From contig CAIQHB010000024.1 in the NCBI GenBank assembly GCA_903871465.1, positions 1-63,314 on the forward strand: 63,314 nucleotides of DNA, in the 5' to 3' direction. The notes beneath the pieces are model-generated. The model ran no database searches, was not told the DNA's origin, and worked only from the letters and a program-made list of their open reading frames with translations. Shown one piece after another: positions 59,216 through 63,314 of this stretch. Made by a program: the position numbers and the translations under genes. Numbering within the stretch: the stretch's first letter is position 1; each line of letters starts with the position of its first letter. This DNA comes from an uncultured Methanosarcinales archaeon. Lineage in GTDB: Archaea > Halobacteriota > Methanosarcinia > Methanotrichales > Methanotrichaceae.

Positions 59216-60724
59216 ATGAAGCCAATAGCAATCATCATCATGGACGGCTTCGGCATAAGCCCGATCGAGAAGGGCAATGCCGTTGCCCGGGCCTGCAAGC
59301 CTAACCTGGAGCGATTCTGGAAGAATTATCCTACCACAACACTAGGCGCTTCCGGCCTGGCCGTAGGCCTGCCGCGTGGCCAGATGGGCAACTCCGAGGT
59401 GGGGCATCTAAACCTTGGTGGCGGCAGAATCGTCTATCAGGACTATACCAGGATCAGCCTGGCTGTGGAGAACGGCAGCTTTGGCCGAAATCCTGTCCTG
59501 CTGGAGGCCATGGCGAAGGCAAAGGGCGGTAAGATGCATCTCATCGGTCTTCTCTCGGACGGAGGCGTGCACAGCCACAACACTCACCTTTATGCCCTCC
59601 TGGAGATGGCCCGAAAACAGGATATTAAGAACGTTTTTGTCCATGCTATTCTCGATGGCAGGGATGTCCCTCCCCAGAGTGCCCTGACCTATTTCCGGGA
59701 GCTGGAGGCGAAGTTCGAGCAGATAGGCACGGGCAAGGTGGCGACGGTAAGCGGCCGCTACTACACCATGGACCGGGACCGGCGCTGGGATAGGGTCGAG
59801 AAAGCCTACCGGTGCCTGACTGATGGTGTGGGCTACAGGGCAGAGACGGCAAAGATCGCAGTGGAAAACGGCTACGAGCGAGGCGAGAATGATGAGTTTC
59901 TCCAGCCGACTGTGGTCGATGGCGACGGACTGGTGCAGGATGGGGACAGCATCATCTTCTTTAATTTCCGGCCCGACAGAGCACGCGAGATAACAAGAGC
60001 CTTTGTTGATCCAGGGTTCACTGATTTTCCCACAAAACCGATGCAGATTCATTACACCTGCATGACACAATACGATGCCGGCCTTAATGTACCCATTGCT
60101 TTTCCGGCGCAAAACCTGGGCGACACCCTTGCACAGGTCATAAGCCGCGCCGGGATGCGGCAGCTACGTATCGCCGAGACGGAAAAATATGCCCATGTCA
60201 CCTACTTCTTCAATGGCGGCAAGGAACTGCCCAATCCTGGAGAGGATCGCGCTCTCATACCTTCGCCGAAAGTTGCTACCTATGACCTGCAGCCAGAGAT
60301 GAGCGCCCGCCTGGTTAGGGATGAGTTGATGGGTCGCATCGATTCCGGCAAGTACGACTTCATCGTTCTCAATTTTGCCAATCCCGATATGGTGGGCCAT
60401 ACCGGCATATTCGACGCGGCTGTGCAGGCGGTCGAGGTAGTGGACGGCTACGTGGGTGAGATCGTGGACGAGATCCTCAAGAAGGGGGGCTCAGTTCTGC
60501 TCACTGCAGATCACGGCAACGCAGAAAAGATGATCGATCTGACTACCGGCCAGCCGCATACCGCTCATACTACAAATCCTGTGCCCTTCTCGCTGATAAT
60601 AGATGACGGCATAAATTACCGCCTGCGCGAGGACGGCATTCTGGCGGATGTCGCGCCGACCGTATTGCAGCTTATGCATATACCGCAACCTCTGGCGATG
60701 ACGGGAAAGAGCCTCATCATATAG
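59216..60724 (+). CDS. gpmI: 2,3-bisphosphoglycerate-independent phosphoglycerate mutase
   Basis: 502 residues, the long bacterial-type enzyme rather than archaeal ApgM. Metal Asp in IIIMDGFGISP; the nucleophile Ser in QMGNSEVGHLNLG (about 62); transferase-domain Arg/Asp in HAILDGRDVPPQSA and FFNFRPDRAREITR; C-terminal metal sites VGHTGIFDAA and LTADHGNAEKM. It interconverts 3- and 2-phosphoglycerate with Mn2+. In acetate-grown cells it runs in the gluconeogenic direction. It follows pcm by 30 bases. Confidence 0.95.
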   Translation: MKPIAIIIMDGFGISPIEKGNAVARACKPNLERFWKNYPTTTLGASGLAVGLPRGQMGNSEVGHLNLGGGRIVYQDYTRISLAVENGSFGRNPVLLEAMAKAKGGKMHLIGLLSDGGVHSHNTHLYALLEMARKQDIKNVFVHAILDGRDVPPQSALTYFRELEAKFEQIGTGKVATVSGRYYTMDRDRRWDRVEKAYRCLTDGVGYRAETAKIAVENGYERGENDEFLQPTVVDGDGLVQDGDSIIFFNFRPDRAREITRAFVDPGFTDFPTKPMQIHYTCMTQYDAGLNVPIAFPAQNLGDTLAQVISRAGMRQLRIAETEKYAHVTYFFNGGKELPNPGEDRALIPSPKVATYDLQPEMSARLVRDELMGRIDSGKYDFIVLNFANPDMVGHTGIFDAAVQAVEVVDGYVGEIVDEILKKGGSVLLTADHGNAEKMIDLTTGQPHTAHTTNPVPFSLIIDDGINYRLREDGILADVAPTVLQLMHIPQPLAMTGKSLII

Positions 60725-60744
60725 GAAAAATTCTTGAGGGATTC

Positions 60745-61083
60745 GTGAAACTGTCACAGAAATACTGCGGAAAAAGGAGCAAGCTCAATTTCCCTGTGGA
60801 GAACGACGAATGCATTTACTGGAAGGATCAAGAGGACGGCCTTCTTGGGTATTGCCTGCATCCCGAAGCCCGACCCGGTGAGCCATGCATTCTGGATGTT
60901 GTTGACTATTGTCGTCTCAGGGATCCACCAATGGTCATGGAGCCGCATTCAGTCCATAAATGCGTGATCTGTGGTAATACTATGAGTTCTGATGAATATG
61001 AGGCCGATGGCTGCATTTTATGTGGTTCCAATGCCGAGCCTTTGGTCTGCTCGGAGTCTTATGATGTGCGCGACCGGGAGTGA
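60745..61083 (+). CDS. Cys-rich small zinc-ribbon protein
   Basis: 112 residues from GTG 60745, with TGAGGG five bases upstream. The N-terminal half has CGKRSKLNFP and CIYWKDQE, then CLHPEARPGEPC and YCRL, resembling a small Fe-S or zinc site. The C-terminal half is a zinc ribbon (CVICGNTMSSDEYEADGCIL then CG). Twelve Cys in all. It follows gpmI by 20 bases. Function unknown; a nucleic-acid or metal-binding role is likely. Confidence 0.7.
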   Translation: MKLSQKYCGKRSKLNFPVENDECIYWKDQEDGLLGYCLHPEARPGEPCILDVVDYCRLRDPPMVMEPHSVHKCVICGNTMSSDEYEADGCILCGSNAEPLVCSESYDVRDRE

Positions 61084-61214
61084 AGAACCCTGGCCTCTGG
61101 AGATACGAAGCTTGAAGAAGACCATGTTCCTACCATGTTCCTGTCGAAGAACGAGCTTTTGGAAAGCATTTAATACGCTGCGGGACTTATTAGACACGTT
61201 TTAGGACGGGATAA

Positions 61215-62447
61215 ATGATGCCAGAAGAAATCCTCCAGCCGGATACGAAATACCTCATGGATTTGCTAAAAAAAATCATAAGTTTTAAGACCGTCGCTCC
61301 TCCCGGGAACTGCTATCAAGAGATTGTGGATTGGCTTGAGCCTATTTTCAAAGATATGGGCTTCAAAACCGAGAAGCTGATCATGCCGGAAGAAGTCTTC
61401 GCAGCCAAATGCAGCGACCCGAGGCTGGTGGGCGATCGCTTCAATCTACGGGCAGATCTGTTTGTAGGTGCCGAAAAGACGCTGGTGATCTATGCCCATC
61501 TGGATGTAGTTCCGGCAGAGGGAAATTGGGATACGGACCCCTTCCAGGTGGTGCAGAAGAACGGAAGAGTCTATGGAAGGGGCGTTTCTGACTGCAAGGG
61601 ATCTATCGCTGCCTTAATTGCCGCTTTGAAGGTGCTCCTGGAGAACGGCAAGCCGAAGTACAATCTCTCTGTTCTCTTGACCACGGATGAAGAAGTGGGC
61701 GGCTACTCCGGCCTCTGCTATATCACTGACAGGGGCCTGGTTAAGGGAGATCTGATGCTCTGCATGGACGGCTTTTCCGATGATGTGGTCATAGGCAGCA
61801 ACGGCATCATAACCTGGGATGTGGTAGTGCATGGCCGGTCGTCTCACAGCGGTTCCAGTTTCCTAGGCGTAAATGCTGTGGAAAGGTCGATACCTGTCAT
61901 GGAGACGCTCATGGACCTCAAGAAGGTAATACAGGCGAGAAGGTCTAATCTCCCGGCGAGCTCCGCCTTTGAAGCCGTGGGCCTTAAAAACCTCATGCCG
62001 ATGCTCAATATAACCATGATCAATGGGGGCATCAAAGAGAATATCGTGCCGGACAGGTGCGTTTTGCGGGGGGACCGGCGGGTGATACCCGAGGAGAGCA
62101 TGGAAGAGGCCATGTCTGAGATCGAGAGGACCTTGAAACCACTGGATATCGAGTTTGATCTGAAGTTTTATCCAGGCTATCCACCCATGAGCGTGAATCC
62201 TGACCATGTCTGGGTAACTGAAGTTCGGGAGGCTGTGAAAAAAGGCATGGGAAACATGCCGCGCCTATCAGGTGCGCAAGGAAGCCTGGACCAGGCCTAT
62301 GCCACGGAGAAGACCCGCATTCCCACCTGCGTCTACGGCGTGGGCCGGCAGCTGGAGAGCAATGCCCATGGTCTGAACGAGAATGTGCGCATTGCTGATC
62401 TGGAGGGATTCGCTCGATTCCTCATCGAACTCATCCGGGCGGAATGA
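61215..62447 (+). CDS. M20-family metallopeptidase (ArgE/DapE-like)
   Basis: 410 residues. Catalytic metal site: His and Asp in VIYAHLDVVPAEGNWDTDPF (about 94-113), Asp in GRGVSDCKGSIAALIAAL (about 122-139), catalytic Glu pair in LTTDEEVGGYSG (about 159), Asp in MLCMDGFSD. Middle dimerisation domain with GRSSHSGSSFLGVNAV. The family removes N-acyl groups or splits small peptides: acetylornithine, succinyl-DAP, or dipeptides. The exact substrate cannot be read here; no arg or dap gene is adjacent. GGACGGG upstream of ATG. Confidence 0.88.
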   Translation: MMPEEILQPDTKYLMDLLKKIISFKTVAPPGNCYQEIVDWLEPIFKDMGFKTEKLIMPEEVFAAKCSDPRLVGDRFNLRADLFVGAEKTLVIYAHLDVVPAEGNWDTDPFQVVQKNGRVYGRGVSDCKGSIAALIAALKVLLENGKPKYNLSVLLTTDEEVGGYSGLCYITDRGLVKGDLMLCMDGFSDDVVIGSNGIITWDVVVHGRSSHSGSSFLGVNAVERSIPVMETLMDLKKVIQARRSNLPASSAFEAVGLKNLMPMLNITMINGGIKENIVPDRCVLRGDRRVIPEESMEEAMSEIERTLKPLDIEFDLKFYPGYPPMSVNPDHVWVTEVREAVKKGMGNMPRLSGAQGSLDQAYATEKTRIPTCVYGVGRQLESNAHGLNENVRIADLEGFARFLIELIRAE

Positions 62448-62530
62448 TCTGACAATCCCAACAGACCTAACGATTTCCAGGCAATTAGGGCGGTTTCCGA
62501 AGTCCTAACATACTCGAGAAAAGATCCCCA

Positions 62531-62980
62531 ATGAAGGTCATATCTATAGTCGGAACTAAGAAGACCGGAAAGACCACTCTGGTCACTTCCCTGGTCAGCT
62601 CGCTTGCCAGGCACGGAAAAGTGGGGACGATCAAGAATATGGTCACCCATCCAGTGGACAGCGGCGACACCAAGCGCCACTTCGATGCCGGAGCTGATGT
62701 GGTCATAGGTCTCGGAGAGGCAAGGCTCAAAGTGACGCGAGAGCGGGGCGACCTGGATTCCGCTTTAGCCGATCTGCTGGCTGAGGGGGTGGACTATGCG
62801 ATTGTGGAAGGCTTCAAGCACAGCCGTCTTCCCAAGATCGCGATGTCCGACATCGATGTGCCCAATATAGTGCGGAGGGTGAGGCTCAAGGACCTGGATG
62901 AGGGGCTGGTGGAGGAGCTGACAGAGATGATTCTGGGAATGGAGGACTACGACCAACAGTTGAGTCCCAAAATTATTTAG
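62531..62980 (+). CDS. mobB: Molybdopterin-guanine dinucleotide biosynthesis protein B
   Basis: 149 residues. P-loop ISIVGTKKTGKTTLVTSLVS (4-23); the conserved VGTIKNMVTHPVDSGDTKRH with His/Asp (31-50); DYAIVEGFKHSRLPKIAM (the VEGF/K-P motif, about 97-114). MobB is a GTP-binding partner that helps add guanine dinucleotide to molybdopterin. This supports MGD enzymes such as the dehydrogenase at 2510. Confidence 0.93.
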   Translation: MKVISIVGTKKTGKTTLVTSLVSSLARHGKVGTIKNMVTHPVDSGDTKRHFDAGADVVIGLGEARLKVTRERGDLDSALADLLAEGVDYAIVEGFKHSRLPKIAMSDIDVPNIVRRVRLKDLDEGLVEELTEMILGMEDYDQQLSPKII

Positions 62981-63135
62981 CCTTTCAGAACCGTAAAGGT
63001 GCAGCCACAGAGATTGCGCGTGGTCAGCTTTTTCATTTATTCGAAAATCTTATAGGCTGGTCCAACGATACAGGGATATTCTTAAGACGGAAAGAAGCTT
63101 GAGAGAATTAGCCAAAGGCGCAGCGAGGTGATTTT

Positions 63136-63273
63136 ATGCCAACGAGTAAAAAACAGCTGGAAAAACTGAACAAAGTGAAGAAGGCCAAGGCAGAAGTGCT
63201 CACGAAGCAGGCCGCTTTGGGTGACCAATCCGCTAAGAAGAGGCTCAAGAAGCTCGAGAAGAAGATCAAGTGA
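63136..63273 (+). CDS. 45-residue basic helical protein
   Basis: MPTSKKQLEKLNKVKKAKAE, then VLTKQAALGDQSAKKRLKKL, then EKKIK. Fifteen or so Lys, heptad-like spacing and a GAGGTGA ribosome site five bases before the ATG; a terminator follows the stop. Probably a nucleic-acid-associated or ribosome-associated small protein. The expression signals are strong. No family recognised. Confidence 0.75.
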   Translation: MPTSKKQLEKLNKVKKAKAEVLTKQAALGDQSAKKRLKKLEKKIK

Positions 63274-63300
63274 GCCACTTGGCTCTTTCATATATTTTTA
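63272..63300 (+). terminator. Terminator of the 45-residue protein
   Basis: GAGCC-ACTT-GGCTC hairpin overlapping the stop codon, followed by TTTCATATATTTTTATTTTA. Confidence 0.75.
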
Positions 63301-63314
63301 TTTTATTTTTAAAT

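Noticed and set aside
1-63314. tRNA or rRNA genes
   Set aside because: No cloverleaf with a T-loop GTTCRA motif and matching acceptor stem was found by eye, and no rRNA signature was seen; a covariance-model scan would be decisive.

Overview
The window reads as chromosomal DNA of a methanogenic archaeon, most likely a Methanosarcinales member near Methanothrix (Methanosaeta). That placement is inferred from gene content; no rRNA or tRNA gene is present to prove it. Archaeal markers are an aTrm56 tRNA methyltransferase, a RecJ-like DHH protein with a DnaJ-type zinc finger, geranylgeranyl reductase with its ferredoxin, archaeal-type triosephosphate isomerase, a split GMP synthetase (GuaAb), MptD, archaeosortase A, archaetidylserine synthase and decarboxylase, and a methanogenesis marker 16 protein. 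AT-rich TATA boxes and GGAGG-type ribosome sites precede many genes.

Region by region: 0.4-2.3 kb has a secreted TPR protein and a broken HicB antitoxin. 2.5-9.3 kb is a redox island: a formate dehydrogenase-like molybdoprotein and both Nfn/Sud subunits in one leftward operon, with a second NfnB/SudA-like gene divergent from it. 9.7-19.4 kb is a defence island: a NYN-domain protein, then hsdM-hsdS-yhcG-(decayed winged-helix gene)-hsdR-ygjP in one tightly overlapping operon. 19.7-32.7 kb is core metabolism and information processing: glutamate synthase domain, hisH-hisF-feoA, lipid saturation, tpiA, an RHH/thioredoxin-like pair, an ATP-grasp gene, trm56 and the RecJ-like protein.

32.8-41.1 kb is signalling: a 29-residue membrane microprotein, a 2012-residue soluble histidine kinase with about twelve PAS domains and one Cys-rich GAF domain, a lone receiver, and a receiver-TPR protein. 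41.2-48.2 kb holds a molbindin, a minimal trypsin-like protease, an FMN-type oxidoreductase, an HD hydrolase, a secreted beta-helix protein, methanogenesis marker 16 and guaAb. 48.2-54.2 kb is a surface and lipid cluster (artA, asd, pssA, mptD) divergent from a secreted subtilase. 54.5-63.3 kb has a QueG-like protein, a radical SAM enzyme, a membrane protein, pcm, gpmI, an M20 peptidase, mobB and a 45-residue basic protein.

Themes that join the parts: molybdenum/tungsten enzyme supply (FdhA, Mop, MobB); archaetidylethanolamine-type lipids beside archaeosortase, a pairing linked to lipid anchoring of surface proteins in haloarchaea; and a dispersed palindromic intergenic element present at least three times between 45.5 and 55.5 kb. 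Several genes are shorter than usual gene-calling cut-offs (56-residue ferredoxin, 29-, 42- and 45-residue proteins).
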